NCBI GenBank assembly: GCA_019009955.1 | Contig: CM032230.1 | Location: forward strand, 22,434,001 to 22,498,000 | DNA: 64,000 nucleotides | Source of the DNA: Riptortus pedestris | Lineage: Eukaryota; Arthropoda; Insecta; Hemiptera; Alydidae | Direction of reading: 5' to 3' | Shown: positions 31,201 through 43,161 of the stretch, one piece after another | Layout of the letters: the number at the start of each line of letters is the position of its first letter | Numbering within the stretch: position 1 is the stretch's first letter | The notes under the pieces: model-generated | The model's input: only the letters and a program-made list of their open reading frames with translations | What the model was told of the DNA's origin: nothing | The model's database searches: none | Program-made: the position numbers and the translations under genes

Positions 31201-33309
31201 GAAGAGGATTTTTAACTTTGCCTGTGCTACTTAAAACTTGACTTTAGATCTAGAGCTCCTGCATTAATTTCTGTAACTCTGAAAAGTAATCTCCGCTGTT
31301 TGCTTGAATAAAACCAACTGAACGCTAAAATTAAAATATCCAATCGCAGACAGCGAAGGCTACATGCATTGTGGAAAGTAAGCAAACAAGCAACAAGCCC
31401 TCTTATAGCTCTTGAATATGAGTCAACAAACAAGCATGGAGTTGAAACAGAACTGTTTAAACACAGCTTCCTACGCCCATTTCAATGCTTATTAGGAACT
31501 TCAAAGTTAATTTTAGTTATAGTTTACAAAAACTTGACCTTATGCAGGCCCCCTGCGTCTGTGGGGAAATCGCCAGGAAAATTGGCTTATTCGTTTGTAT
31601 ACACAAGAGAGACTACTATTCCTTTTTTCTTGATCTGGATTGCTATTTAGCATAGAACTGAGCAATCTTTTAAATATCAAATGCCGCTTTTAATATAAAC
31701 ATTTTAATTTTATGCATTGAATAATAAGTTTACAGTTTTACAACTATAGTTATTCGCTCCCTAGGGATCAGCAATATCGCCATTGGTGTGGAATATCATT
31801 ATGAATGGTACTAAGAACAAATCTTCCTTCAGTAGCTGAATTGGTTACTTTTGCTGATGATTTTCCAATTACTGTTTATAAGTACATACTTTTATTTGAA
31901 TTGCAAGAATTCACAAACCACACACTACATATTATTTTAGGCTGGGCAGACGACGATAAACTGACATTTAATCCAGAAAAAAAAAAGAAATATTTAATAT
32001 TTTCTGTGAAAATGAGAAACAATACTACAAAAAGTTGAATATTTTAAGTATCTTGGGCTGACTGTTGACAGCAAACTAAGATGGAATTTACATATTACCA
32101 ACTTACAAACAAAACTTCTGAGATAGTTCAAGGACTTTCCAGCGTTGCTAAAATTAATTGGGGTATTTCGACAGAAGCATTACACACCATTTACGAACTG
32201 GCAGTTCTTCCTATATTGGCATACGGCATTGAACTATGGGAACATACTCTAAGGACGAAGCTCAATTTAAAGAAACTAAAAATAAGTTAATATGAGATGA
32301 GCAGGAGTGAGGGCTTGCAGAAGGTTGAAAGAAAAATCGAATATATCAACAATTTTCGATACTACTAATAATAACAAAGTTATGTGGAATTCCTGATTCC
32401 TACTCTGGTCCTATTTCAGCCGTTAATGAACTTGGTCTTTCGTTTTTCACAAAACTCTTAAATATGGAGTCTGGTAAAGATCAAACCTACGTTCTAATTA
32501 GAATATACATAAATACATAAGGATATATATTATTAATTTGAACGAAACTCATTTTCATCATCTTCTAGGCAGCATCATTAGACATTTGAAGACATTTTTA
32601 TGGGAAATATTTTAAAACACAAATAACCAAGTTAATATGAGCGCAACTATTAACTGCTACTGAAATTATTATATGTTATAGGATAATCTCCTATGAAGCA
32701 GCTTGTATGCATTGCTGTGACTAACAGGGAGAAACTAATTAAACGCAAGAATGCTATAAACGACTTTTCGACAAACGGCATTGAAACCGAGTCAAAACCT
32801 GACAATTGGATACTCAGAAGACTCTTTGTCGCTGACTCCATACTTAAAAATTCCGTCACGCAGGGGCTGCGTAAACTAAACAGATTTCCCACGTGAAGTT
32901 TTACAAAAGAGAAATTTCAGAATAGAGAGGCAAACAGTTACAGGAAGGGCCCGAACTAGCTCTTGACGGAAACTCACGACTATACCCGAAGTTAGCCGAA
33001 CTCATCTCAGAAGCTGAAAACAGAAAAATGCAATTATCTCGGTTAATATTCAAGATAAAGAATAAATGTATATGACATTATTTATAGTAAATTTAATTTG
33101 CAATAAGATTGATTCTATATAATTTTTCGATCCGATGTATAGTAACGGAGATATTTAAATTTTCAAAAATCCTGCCCCCTAACCCCCCCCCCCTCCCACT
33201 GATCCGATTTCAGCCATTAACGAACTTGATCTTTATTTTTCCATAAAACGATTAAATATCGAGTTTGTTAACGATCAAACGAAAATTGCGACCGCTAGAG
33301 AGTTAAAAG

Positions 33310-33384
<75 letters not shown>

Positions 33385-33753
33385 ATTTTGAACGGACCAC
33401 ATTTTCGCCATCTCCTGGGTAGGATCGATGGACATTTGAAGAAATTTTTCGAAACTCGCGTCATGAGTACGACCTCAACAGCTGATTTCCCTTAAGGGAA
33501 ATCTGCTAAAATGTTTACTGATGGAAGTAAATGTATATAACATGTGGGATCCACATTTGTTGCATATATGGGGAGCGATTAGGTTATTAGATACAAACAG
33601 CGCCTTGCAACAAATTACACAACGAACCAAGCTGAGCAATTGGCAATATTAAGAGTCACCCAATAAATTGAGGTCGTACTCATGGCGCGATTTTCGAAAA
33701 ATCAAATGTCCATCAACCCAGGAGATGACGAAAATGAAGTACGTTCAAAACAC

Positions 33754-33835
<82 letters not shown>

Positions 33836-34616
33836 ACAAAATTGCTTCACGAGTACAACCTCAATACCTGATTCCGCTTAAGAGAAATTTGCTAAAAGTT
33901 TACATATCTGCGTAATCTATTTATTTAGTTAGATAAACTAGTTTGTCAGAAATCGGACCCAGGACTCAAAGTTTACAGAGAGCATTGAAACTTGCGTATG
34001 ACTTAGGAGTAATAATTTTTCTGTTAAAAGTAGGTTAAAAGTAGTAATAACTATGACATCAAAAACTCCTTTGCTCTTCTACACCTAATTATATCTATCA
34101 CCACTAAGTATTCGTTCATACCCAAAAAACACATATGTAAAATGTACACCAATGTATCTGCAAACAAACATTAGAATGTTCTGATCTGGATTAGAAAATA
34201 CTCATGTAAACAATAAAATGTTTTGAGTCATATAAATATGTCGTTCTTCAATCTGGCCTAAAATACTCCTTTTTACAATCCGTATTTTTAATTTTTTAAA
34301 ATATTGATAAAAATCGGTTATAAGGTTTATAATATTAAATGTAAGAAAATAAAAACTAAAAGTATTAGTTGTTTGGCCAAACGGATTTGCAAAAGCACAA
34401 CTCGCAATCTTCAATTTAAGTAAATCTAAAACAGTAAAATTATATTAATGTACTCACAGTAATGCTATCGGAAACAACAATTTCACTATACAGCTTCATA
34501 TCCAGTTTGTATTGGTCCTGTTTCAACCTGGTTATTTTTTGGGCCTGTAGTCGCACTTGATTTGTTCCGCTTGGCTCACAGATGTCTACAGACTTGAGTA
34601 TAATTTCATAAGGGCC
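27992..34616 (-). CDS. Gene 2: paralogous DUF1091/CheB-like protein, first exon not found
   Basis: The minus-strand exons are 34616-34458, 30275-30117 and 28204-27992. They encode 53, 53 and 70 residues, all joined in phase 0 with GT-AG sites. The 176 residues lack an N-terminal signal peptide, so a first exon like that of gene 1 should lie to the right of 34616; I did not find one. Cysteines occur at exon 2 residue 13, exon 3 residues 26 and 49 (FCNYF and DCPFP) and in GC of exon 4. The order CNYF...CPFP, then PYGEY, then GC fits the DUF1091/CheB pattern better than gene 1 does. The C-terminus is basic (GGKRKGKRDKNR). Introns hold a LINE ORF1 relic (28.6-29.7 kb), a foldback (30.35-31.13 kb), a LINE RT fragment and a full copy of the common repeat. 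It is convergent with gene 1, the ends being about 4.6 kb apart. Confidence 0.78.
28640..29720 (+). pseudogene. LINE ORF1 (gag-like) relic, gene 2 intron
   Basis: The open part encodes SPRFLVIKINLDGKDFNQAS, SPFAIAKWF, LLLKCRTTHMSEKI and MDVSPHKSTNSSRSVLF. This is the pattern of the jockey-type mobile-element nucleic-acid-binding ORF1. After the stop at 29031 the frame continues as decayed Cys-rich motifs (FCANPRHENKC, SLKC.LCTLEH). Several stops and frameshifts occur. It is opposite in direction to gene 2. Confidence 0.72.
30117..30275 (-). CDS. Gene 2 exon 3-equivalent (53 codons)
   Basis: The acceptor is TTTTTCAG and the donor is GTATGT at 30116-30111. The peptide starts GKLDVAKMIDGKWSE and includes FCNYFKKLLPNVFQAF and DCPFPI. 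It aligns without gaps to gene 1 exon 3. Confidence 0.85.
30354..31131. mobile_element. Foldback element with about 132-bp inverted arms, in gene 2 intron
   Basis: The arms 30354-30487 and 31001-31131 are diverged reverse complements (CTTAAGAAGTCAATGGCGGA against CTTAACAAGTCAATAGCGGA). The central 510 bp has no recognised coding. The arm motif CTGAAGAGG...CTCGAAACTAG resembles the CTGAAGA...CGAAAC ends seen in Penelope-like elements; this resemblance is from memory. Confidence 0.75.
31800..32290 (+). pseudogene. LINE reverse-transcriptase fragment, frameshifted
   Basis: FADDFPI corresponds to the YADD/FADD catalytic box. Then LGWADDDKLTFNPEKKK. After frame changes, FKYLGLTVDSKLRWNLHI and WGISTEALHTIYELAVLPIL, with YGIELW. 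The order matches R1/I/jockey-type reverse transcriptases (palm then thumb). At least two frameshifts. Confidence 0.78.
32290..32610 (-). mobile_element. Common repeat, minus-strand diverged copy
   Basis: TTTCAGCCGTTAATGAACTT, TTAAATATGGAGTCTGG and GAACGAAACTCATTTTCATC. Confidence 0.65.
32850..33513 (-). mobile_element. Common repeat, full minus-strand copy, gene 2 intron 2
   Basis: Starts GTCACGCAGGGGCTGCGT (the 3' hairpin) and ends GGGAAATCTGCTAAAA. The TA tract is 33314-33379. It is one of the best-preserved copies and carries all blocks of the reference copy. Confidence 0.85.
33660..33900. mobile_element. Common repeat, head-to-head 5' ends around a microsatellite
   Basis: 33665-33760 is the plus-strand 5' block (GAGGTCGTACTCATGGCGCG), followed by (TA)n(TG)n (33761-33834). 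Then 33838-33900 is the minus-strand 5' end (CACGAGTACAACCTCAATAC, GCTTAAGAGAAATTTGCTAA). Confidence 0.75.
34458..34616 (-). CDS. Gene 2 exon 2-equivalent (53 codons)
   Basis: The minus-strand acceptor is TTTAG before GGC CCT; the donor is GTGAGT at 34457-34452. The peptide starts GPYEIILKSVDICEP and ends VVSDSIT. It has the same length and phase as gene 1 exon 2. Confidence 0.82.
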
Positions 34617-34849
34617 CTAAACATGATACATCTTCTAAAAAAACTGGTTTCATATATATATATAGAATTTAAAATTAACGTTTACATTATGCTAATACGG
34701 CAATCTGGACGAGTTATCTTCAAATTGGAAAGGGGACAAACCCAGGACTTGTTATCACCCAAAACTTAATCAAAATTGTTAACCAAAGCCCATAATTTTG
34801 TTTTTAAAAAATACAAATTCCAGTCTAAAATGAAGAAGAAAAAAAGTCA

Positions 34850-35580
34850 GCTACGTAAATTAAGTAGATTTCCCACTTGAATTTTTACAGTAGATAAATC
34901 TACATACTGGTAACACTTAACTCCACCGTGAATTTTAAGTGAATAAATACAAACGGTAATGAGAAATCTTAAAGTTAAGTTTAATAACTCTGTTTAACTC
35001 TCAGAGCTGAACAGATGTATAGAAACATTCTTAATCTGAAAGAAAATCAATTATAGAAATATATATGAATATGAAACATTAATATTATTGAAAACTATTA
35101 TCTACATATAGTACTATAATTTATTATGAATCGGAATAATTTTTATATCAATCACATAAATTTTAGTAATCCAAGAACTCAAGACGGGGGGAGGGGGTCA
35201 ACAGATTATATTTGCACATATCTCGTATAATAAAGCCCTCTTGAAAACTATTTTTGGTTATACTCTTCGAATAAAGTGGTTTATTATATAGCAGAATATT
35301 TTTTATCTAACATGAGTAGAAGTAGGGTTTGCTGAAGGCTGAAAACTGAAAAATGACAATATTTCGGTTAATAATCAAGATAGAGAATAATTGTATATAA
35401 CAATACCTATAGTACATTTAGTTTTCAATCAGATTGGTTCTATACACTTTGTCGATCCGACGTTTAGTAACAGATATTTTTCGACTTTTCAAAATTCTCT
35501 CCCTGTAAACCGCACGAGATCCAATTTCAGCCGTTATCGAACTTGATCTTTATTTTTACATAAAACGACTAGCTGTTCTG
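34850..35580 (-). mobile_element. Common repeat, minus-strand, module L subfamily
   Basis: Begins GTAGATTTCCCACTTG, then the module L words, a G-run at about 35187, TTTTGCTGAAGG-like sequence, TCGATCCGACGTTTAG and TTTTTACATAAAACGAC. The 5' palindrome is missing. Confidence 0.68.
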
Positions 35581-36755
35581 AATCATTGCCAAAACGAATA
35601 CTGTAACATATTTCTTAAAGGTCTTTTTGGCCTGTGCTTGAAGTTCCTAACACTTAATAAGGTTCTTCATAATTGTGTGCTCCATTTTAATCCCTTCATT
35701 CGATTGAGCACCAAAACCCCAAAATGTTGTAAATATAATGAAAAAGGTTTGGTAAACTTAGTTCCATAGAGCAGAATTTAAAAAAAAAAAAATCCGTCAC
35801 GTTGGGACAGTTTTTCCACCGGTTGTAAATATACCTAGTTATCACTTTTATACAAACTTTAAAGAAAAATTATGTCACGAATACATCTTCAGGGCCACCT
35901 GTATCCTCACAAAGATTTATTCCGTAAAACAGCTTTACTCTCCCACATTCAAAAGCGTATTTATTGGATTTTTTACAAGATGTACAAAGATACATTCCAC
36001 CTCCAAGAAATAAAACATTTTTTATTTTATGCCTTACTGAAGAATATATTTCTAATTATTTCTTACTGAAGAAGATATTTCTAAGATGTAGGCGATTATT
36101 GAGATCTCAGGAAAATGTTTACTTACAGCATAATCGTCTTGATGTGAGAAAGAAAAGTGTATGATGAAGATGCATAAGACTTCTTGTGCAAACTTCCAAG
36201 AAAACATGGTCTTAAAGTAAGCAGCAAGCTAAAAAATGGACTCTGGTGGAGTCAATACTAAAATTATGAATTTTATACAGGACATCCTGTTCGTGATGAG
36301 GATCTGATACGACCGGCCTTCTAGCCGGATCTACTTCAATTGATAAAAGTTATTATAATTTACAATGTGCGCCTGGGCCATCCATTACAGATAGTTACTA
36401 ACTTTTAACGCCCAAACAAAGAAACTGACGAATATGGAGACCTGTTCTCGAAACACAAATTTTAAAACTGGGGCTTTATATTGTATTTTGCAAATTTTTT
36501 TTAATCAATTAATTAGAGGTCGATATTACAAGATCCAGGAGTTAGAGAAAAAAAAGATATAGTCTTCCAGCATTAAAACTTAATTTTATTAATTCGAAGC
36601 GTAAGAGACATTTAGATACTCGATTAAGGTAAAATTAAATACATTAATAACGTATTTCTTATTAACAGAGTTCTGCATAAAAAAACGGTGCGGTATTTTC
36701 CAGTGAAGAATCATCAAGAATACTTTTGCGTTATTTCGTTTCAATTTTTTTTTTA
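35580..36755. other. No recognised gene; one repeat-terminus trace
   Basis: AAAAATCCGTCACGTTGGGA at about 35788 looks like a common-repeat 3' terminus in minus orientation that is otherwise lost. Short ORFs at 35.87-36.16 kb have no motif. Confidence 0.35.
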
Positions 36756-37323
36756 GCAGATTTCCCTTAAAGGAATTCAGCTATTGAGGTCGTACTCATG
36801 ACGCGATTTTCGAAAAATTTCTTCAAATGTCCATCAATCCTACCCAAGAGATAACGAAAATGGGGTCCGTTCAAAATTATATATATATATTTGTCTGTTA
36901 ACGCTCTAGCGGTCGCAAATTTGTTTGATCGTTACCAAACTCGATATTTAAACGTTTTATGCAAAAAGACAGATCAAGTTCGTTAATGGCTGAAATCGGA
37001 CCAGAGGGAGGGGGGGTTAGAGGGGGGATTTACGAAAATTCGAAATATCTCCGTTACCATACGTCGGATCAAAAGATTTTATAGAACCAATCTTATTGCA
37101 AATTAAATATAAATATTGTTCTATAAATTTATTCTCTATCTTGAATATTAACCGAGATATTTGCATTTTTATTAAATTTGGGCCAATAAGGGATGACTTG
37201 TTTCCCGCCAAAAGCTAGTTCAGCCCTTTGCCGCAACTGTTCGGCTCTCGTATGGAGATTTTCCTAGTGTAAAACTTCACGTGGGAAATCTGCTTAGTTT
37301 ACAGCCCCTGCATGACGGACTTT
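36756..37323 (+). mobile_element. Common repeat, full copy with short TA tract
   Basis: TTTTAGCAGATTTCCCTTAA at the left; GCCCCTGCATGACGGAC before TTTATTTTT at the right. Its (TA) tract is only about 12 bp, so the tract length is not needed for the element to be complete. Confidence 0.85.
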
Positions 37324-37394
37324 ATTTTTTTCTTAGAAATAGAATATGTGGTGAGATGAGATCACAAGTGTGCTATATGAGCATGTGGGCATAG

Positions 37395-37816
37395 TTAATA
37401 TATATTTGTCTGTTAACGCTCTAGCGGTCGCAATATTTGTTTGATCGTTACCAAACTCGATATTTAAACCTTTTATGCAAAAAGACAGATCAAGTTCGGT
37501 AATAGCTGAAATTGGATCAGTGGGAGGGGGGGAGTTTAGAGTGGGGATTTTCGAAATATCCCCGTTACCATACGACGGATAAAAAAATTGTATAGAACCA
37601 ATCTTATTGCAAGTTAACTTTACTATAAATATTTTTCTATACATTTATTCTCTATCTTGAATATTAACCGAGATATTTGCATTTTTATTAAATGTGTTCC
37701 CGCCAAAAGCTAGTTCGGCCGTCTCCGTAACTGTTCGGATCTGTATGGAGATTTCTCTATTGTATAACTTCCCAAGGGAAATCTGCTTAGTTTACGCAGC
37801 CCCTGCGTGACGGACG
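37395..37816 (+). mobile_element. Common repeat, 5'-truncated copy
   Basis: Begins at TATATTTGTCTGTTAACGC, so it lacks everything 5' of the TA tract. It ends with GCAGCCCCTGCGTGACGGAC. It lies just after another full copy in the same direction. Confidence 0.8.
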
Positions 37817-38289
37817 TTTTTACTCTCTAAGGAGGGAGAGTAAGAGTAGTGTTACGATGCATTGGTATATGATAAAAATAATGAATTTCAATATTTTGAA
37901 GAAGACGGATTAAATGTGATTTCTGTTTTGGATGGATTTGACAATATTTATTTAATAACATGATATTTAAAAATGAATTTATACAAGTTAGGTTTAATGC
38001 CTTTGCCTGGGATAAAAACTTAAAAAACAGTATTTTTCCGAGAGTAAAAATGAATTTCCTATCTGACAATTAAAAGTCTTTCCTCTAGCTATTCAATATA
38101 TCTATGAATTGTATTCAATCTATCTACCTGAGTGAATACCATTACATCACAACAGGAAACTCTTCAGTCCTCTAACAATGTTGGAAATAATTATAATTTA
38201 GCTTTGTTCTAGTATGAATGGTTAATAACTGAAGGGAAGCGACATCAACCCGAAAAGAAGCTAGTTGTGCAAACTGTGTCCTTATTTAT

Positions 38290-38860
38290 ATATTTCATAA
38301 CGCAAAAGTTCAATGAGAACAATATTTGTTATTTAGGCTTCAAAAAAAGTGATTCATAATATAGTAGTTTATTATTAATATGCCATGAGTATGAGTGGGG
38401 GTTTACTGATGGGCGAAAACTAAAAAATTCAAATATATATATATATATATATATACATAACAACATTTGTAGAGTATTACATTTGCAATAAGATTGGTTC
38501 CATACAAGTTTTCGACCCGACGAATAAGGGAGATATTATGAATTTTCGAAATCTGGTCGGATTTCAGCCATTAACGAACTTGATCTTTAGTTTTACGTAA
38601 AACGTTTAAATGTCGAATTTGGTAACGATCAAACAAAAATTGCGACCGGTGACAGACAGACATATAAAATCGAAACTTCCAAATACCTCCGTTTCGATGA
38701 ATCGGATCGAAAAATCGTACAAAATCAATCTTTCCGTAAATTTAAAATTCTACCAATGTTGTTCTATACATTTTTTCTCTATCTTGAATATTAATCGTGA
38801 TTTTTGCATTTTTAAAATTTTCAGCATTCAGTTCATAAAATGTTTTATGTCAATCTAAAA
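38290..38860. mobile_element. Common repeat, tail-to-tail inverted junction
   Basis: 38290-38650 is minus-oriented (GTTCAATGAGAACAATATTT, TA tract, GTTTGGTAACGATCAAAC-like). From about 38665 the sequence is plus-oriented (CGGATCGAAAAATCGTAC, TCTATCTTGAATATTAATCG). The switch occurs at the GACCGGTGACAGACAGAC position. Confidence 0.68.
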
Positions 38861-38962
38861 TATCCAATATTGTATTCAACAGATAAGATACATGCAAGTA
38901 TTTTAAGTGATGACTTACTTAATTAAGATTTTATTAACTGCACACTTCTACTGGTCGGTTTT

Positions 38963-39087
38963 TTTAGCAGATTTCCCTTAAGGGAAATCAGCTATTGAGG
39001 TTGTACTAATGACGAGATTTTCGAAATTTTTCTTAAAATGTCAATATATCATACCCAGAATATGACGAAACTTAGGTCAGTACAAAA

Positions 39088-39186
<99 letters not shown>

Positions 39187-39638
39187 CCTATATATATATT
39201 TGTCTGTTACAGCTCTAGCGGTCGCAATTTTTGTTTGATCGTTACCAAACTCGATATTTAAACGTTTTATGCAAAAAGACAGATCAAGTTCGTTAATGGC
39301 TGAAATCGGACCAGTTGGAGGGGGGGGGGTTTAGAGGGGGAGGGGATTTTCGAAAATTCGAAATATCTCCGTTACCATATGTCGGAGCAAAAAATGGGGT
39401 AGAACCAATCTTATTGCAAATTAAATATCAATATTGTTCTATATATTTATTCTCTATCTTGAATATTAACCGAGATATTAGCATTTTATTATATCTGGTA
39501 GTATAACGAATGAGAGTGAGTTTCCCGCCAAAAGCTAGGTCGGCCGTTTCCTTAACTGTTTGCTCTCGTGAAATTTGTCTATTGTAAAACTTCACGTAGG
39601 AAATCTGCTTAGTTTACGCAGCCCCTGCGTGACGGACT
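38963..39638 (+). mobile_element. Common repeat, full copy
   Basis: AGCAGATTTCCCTTAAGGG at the left; GCAGCCCCTGCGTGACGGAC at the right. The TA tract 39091-39199 is interrupted twice by TATACCTATA. Confidence 0.85.
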
Positions 39639-39654
39639 TTTTTTATTAGGAAAA

Positions 39655-39750
39655 AGATAATGTATGGTGAGATTAGATCAGTGTGTGTCATTTCAGGAAA
39701 TTGGAAATCTGCTTTGTATACGGACCCTCTGCGTGGCAGTCATTTTTTCA
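39655..39750 (+). mobile_element. Common repeat, extra 3' end
   Basis: GGTGAGATTAGATCAGTGTG, GGAAATCTGCTTTGTATACG and CCCTCTGCGTGGCAGTC, a second diverged terminus directly after a full copy. Confidence 0.6.
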
Positions 39751-40473
39751 TTCTTTTTTTCAAGGTCCATATCGCCGATATTCTTGCAGTATCAATTACA
39801 TTGTTGGGTGAATTCTGCATTGCAACTGGTGTATTTTAAGTCAGCGGAGAGAGCTGAATGTTTATAAGTTGTTCCTATTTAAAGAATAAAGACGGCAATA
39901 AAGGTGGTGTAAACTCTTATTGTGACAGGCCGAGATTGACTGTATAAACCCCGTGTAAATGCTGTATAAACAGCCCTGTAAACCTACAGTTCTGCCTTCC
40001 TTTTACAGCTTCCGTGTCTATTTTCTCTTAGTAATTTTCGGCTACCGGAAAGAGCTGCTTTGATCCTCGTAAGGCGGCGGCTATGCTCTCATATCCCTCT
40101 TATCACAAACAGCAGCTGTTGTATATTGTAAAAATATGAGTTGCCAATTTTCGCGTAGTTTATGTTTACTTTTTTTTCCAGGGATAAACAACTTCCATCT
40201 CTTCCTGTCCATTTCCCAAAATATTCCAAAATTAGCTTCGTTACATAAATAGAGATTATGTACAGTATATTTAATCGCAAAAAAACAAAAACAAAAAAAA
40301 ACTGATCTTTGTTAATCTTCAAGAAATACCACTCAACTTAAAAAAGAAATTTATTTTGTTATTTACTATATATGATTATTACATATTCACTTCATGATAC
40401 TCAAAATAATTGCAATAAAATATAAATTTTAAACGATAACAATGTCGGCTCTGCTGCGGTCACGGAAGGAGAA
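39751..40473. other. No recognised gene
   Basis: Includes GCTACCGGAAAGAGCTGC and a hydrophobic 77-residue minus-strand ORF (40089-40322) without a clear donor site. It was checked as a possible first exon of gene 2 and not supported. Confidence 0.35.
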
Positions 40474-40617
40474 GTATTTTAGCACATTTCCCATAAGGAA
40501 AATCAACTATTGAGGTTGTACTCATGACGCAATTTTCGAAAAATTTCCTCAAATATCCGTTGATCCTCGAGTAGATGAAGAAATTGAGGTCCATTCAAAA
40601 CAGTCTGTATATGTATA

Positions 40618-40680
<63 letters not shown>

Positions 40681-41150
40681 CTGTTAACACTTTAGTGGTC
40701 GCAATTCTTGTTTGATAGTCACCAAACTCGATATTTAAACGTTTTATGTAAAACTAAAGATCTCGTATGCTAATGGCTGAAATCTGACCAGTGGGGGCGG
40801 GGGGTTTAAGGGGGGATTTTCGAATGTTCTTAAAATCTCCGTTATAATGCGTCGGGTCAGAAAATTGTATTGCAAATGTTATGTTCTATAAATGTTGCTA
40901 TGTTTTTTCACTATCTCTACTATTAAACGGAGATATTTGCATTTTTTAGTTTTCGGCCTTCAGTAAATAACCACTTCTACTCATGTCATATTAACAATAA
41001 GCTATCATAAGATGTCATGAAATACTTTATTTTGGTATTTAAGACTAAATATTTTTTTCATTGAACTTATACGTTTTGAGATAAATGCAAATACGTGACG
41101 CACTTGGGAAATATGCTTAGTTAACGCAGACCCTGCGTGACGGACTTTCT
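40474..41150 (+). mobile_element. Common repeat, full copy
   Basis: TTTTAGCACATTTCCCATAA at the left and ACGCAGACCCTGCGTGACGG at the right. The 3' third belongs to a variant subfamily (CATTGAACTTATACGTTTTG). A LINE tail follows directly. Confidence 0.82.
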
Positions 41151-41159
41151 TTCAGAAAC

Positions 41160-42099
41160 GTTACAAGCCAACTACAACGTATATAACAACGTTATATTGG
41201 AAACGAACAAGCCGACACGTTAGCAAAGGAAGCAGCCCAGGATACCAACATAAACCCAGAATTTGCCCTCGTGCCACTCTCATACATTAAAAAAGACTTA
41301 CGTACCGACACAATACAAAAGTGGAACAGAGAATGGACGACATGTAGCAAATCTTACAGTTTACATCAATACATACCAAATATAACTCACAATAACTACA
41401 ACACAATTAAGAGTCACCATCACAAATGCACACAATTTCTAACAGAACATGGACAGACAGGACATTATTTAACAAGATTTAAAATTCAAGACAATGACAA
41501 ATGTACGTGCGACTTACAGACAACACAAACGTTTTTACATATACTTTATGACTGCACAACATTTAGTCAAAATAGATCAAATTTAATAATGAACATAATT
41601 TTAAAAGGAGGTAATTGGCCAGAACCACCTCATATTATATTTAGCAAATATAATAAAGAATTTATAAAGTTTATCAAAAGTATAGATATGGATGTAGCAA
41701 AAATTCATTAGAATGTGAAGTTGATTGTGAGGAATGGGAATTATAATTCAATATATTTACCTTACATAGACTCGCAAATTAAACATCGTTGAGTTTAAGT
41801 TTAATTTCAATTGATATGCTTTTGTTCCTATTGTATTTATTTATTTACTTTTCATTTCATTTATTAATTCTGTTTGTAATTACCATACTTACCTTAATAT
41901 TGTATTTTATTTTTATTTTTATTTATTTTATTTTTTATTTTTTATTTTATTTCTTGAATATTTGAAATGAATGACAGTTGATAAACAAATATTTATTGTA
42001 AAATAATGATGTGTTTAACATAATAATACATGTAATATGCCATGTGGCAATGGAACATGTATTCGAATAAATAACTCCTCACAGGGTTACTATGAGGAG

Positions 42100-42129
<30 letters not shown>
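41160..42129 (+). mobile_element. LINE 3' end, copy 2, with poly(A)
   Basis: Contains GNEQADTLAKEAAQ (the RNase H C-terminal motif) then the 146-residue frame at 41271-41711. The 3' UTR ends GGGTTACTATGAGGAG and an uninterrupted A-run of about 30 (42100-42129). It is 5'-truncated right at the end of a common-repeat copy. The long A-run suggests a younger insertion than copy 1. Confidence 0.82.
41271..41711 (+). pseudogene. LINE ORF2 C-terminal fragment with Cys-rich end
   Basis: 146 residues in a continuous frame from the RNase H tail upstream. The end has LTEHGQTGHYLTRF, CTCDLQTTQTFLHILYDC and a final MDVAKIH. This is the usual post-RNase H zinc-knuckle region of I/jockey/Loa-type LINEs (GH...RF, C.C, H.L..C). 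It has no independent start; the upstream part is missing through 5' truncation. Confidence 0.75.
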
Positions 42130-42131
<2 letters not shown>

Positions 42132-42379
42132 GAACTACAGCACACTAGGATCTACGTAATTTGGTTGGATGGAAAGAACATGGTTGAACCGATTCATTAG
42201 GTTTACTGCAAACTCTTTGGCTACCAGGATACGAGGACTTGGGACGACACCTGACCACCAGGCTAAATTAATTTCTGGAGAAACTCGATACACACAAACA
42301 AACTTACTATAAGAAGACATATTGAGAGATGCACAAAAACGAATCCTAGACAAATGGCAATAAGAATGGATGAATGTAA

Positions 42380-42680
42380 ACAGCCACCACCTCAGTATTA
42401 AAAAATCTGCTAATGTCGGCATCGAGCCATAGGAGTATTAGATGTGAAGAAATTGTTCTTGATAGACTCTGGCCACAGATAGGCACTTAATGACAAGGAC
42501 AGACATCCCTATATGTAAATATTGCAAAGAATACCAAAAAATAAAACACATAATAACAGACCACAATCAAGGAAAAAACCTTGATATAACCCATGATATG
42601 GCTGAACTACGAACTGACACCAGCCAAAATATTACACACATACTATCAATACTAAGAAGATTTGCAAAGGTATAACTTCT
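42380..42680 (+). pseudogene. LINE zinc-knuckle tail fragment
   Basis: EEIVLDRLWPQIG, then a frame change to MTRTDIPICKYCKEYQKIKH and DHNQ, matching the (R)RDEVVLTRLRIGH...CxxC...H pattern of LINE ORF2 ends. Broken by stops. Confidence 0.6.
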
Positions 42681-43161
42681 ATTATATTCTAATAGACAGT
42701 GCCCTTAAAATGTTAGACACTGTTCACAACACAAGACTAAGCAACAGGGGCCTTCAGATCATGCCCTGTAGAAAGCTATGTGTAGATGCTGGAGAGCCTC
42801 CATTAAAATATAGAAGGCGTATAATCAATTTAAAATTTATTTTAAAATGTAAAGCTTTAGACACACCTTGCATCCACACATTCAATATAAACAATACACC
42901 ACATTTCAACAAATTAATAAAAAAAAAAAAAAAAAAATGTAAACACAAACCACTTCTTATACGCACATTAGAAAATTCGGCAGACTCAAACATTTTACAG
43001 ACTCTTGCGTACAACAATGCTATACTATAATTTCCTTCTTGGAGAGTAAATAACATATATTGATATAACCTTAACTAAATTTAATAAAAATGATCCCCTT
43101 TCTTCAAAATTTTTACATGACTGCATTTAACTCCATTATTGCAAAATAACCCAAACGCACT

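Noticed and set aside
40089..40322. First exon of gene 2
   Set aside because: Hydrophobic stretch present but no clear phase 0 donor and the N-terminus is not signal-peptide-like.
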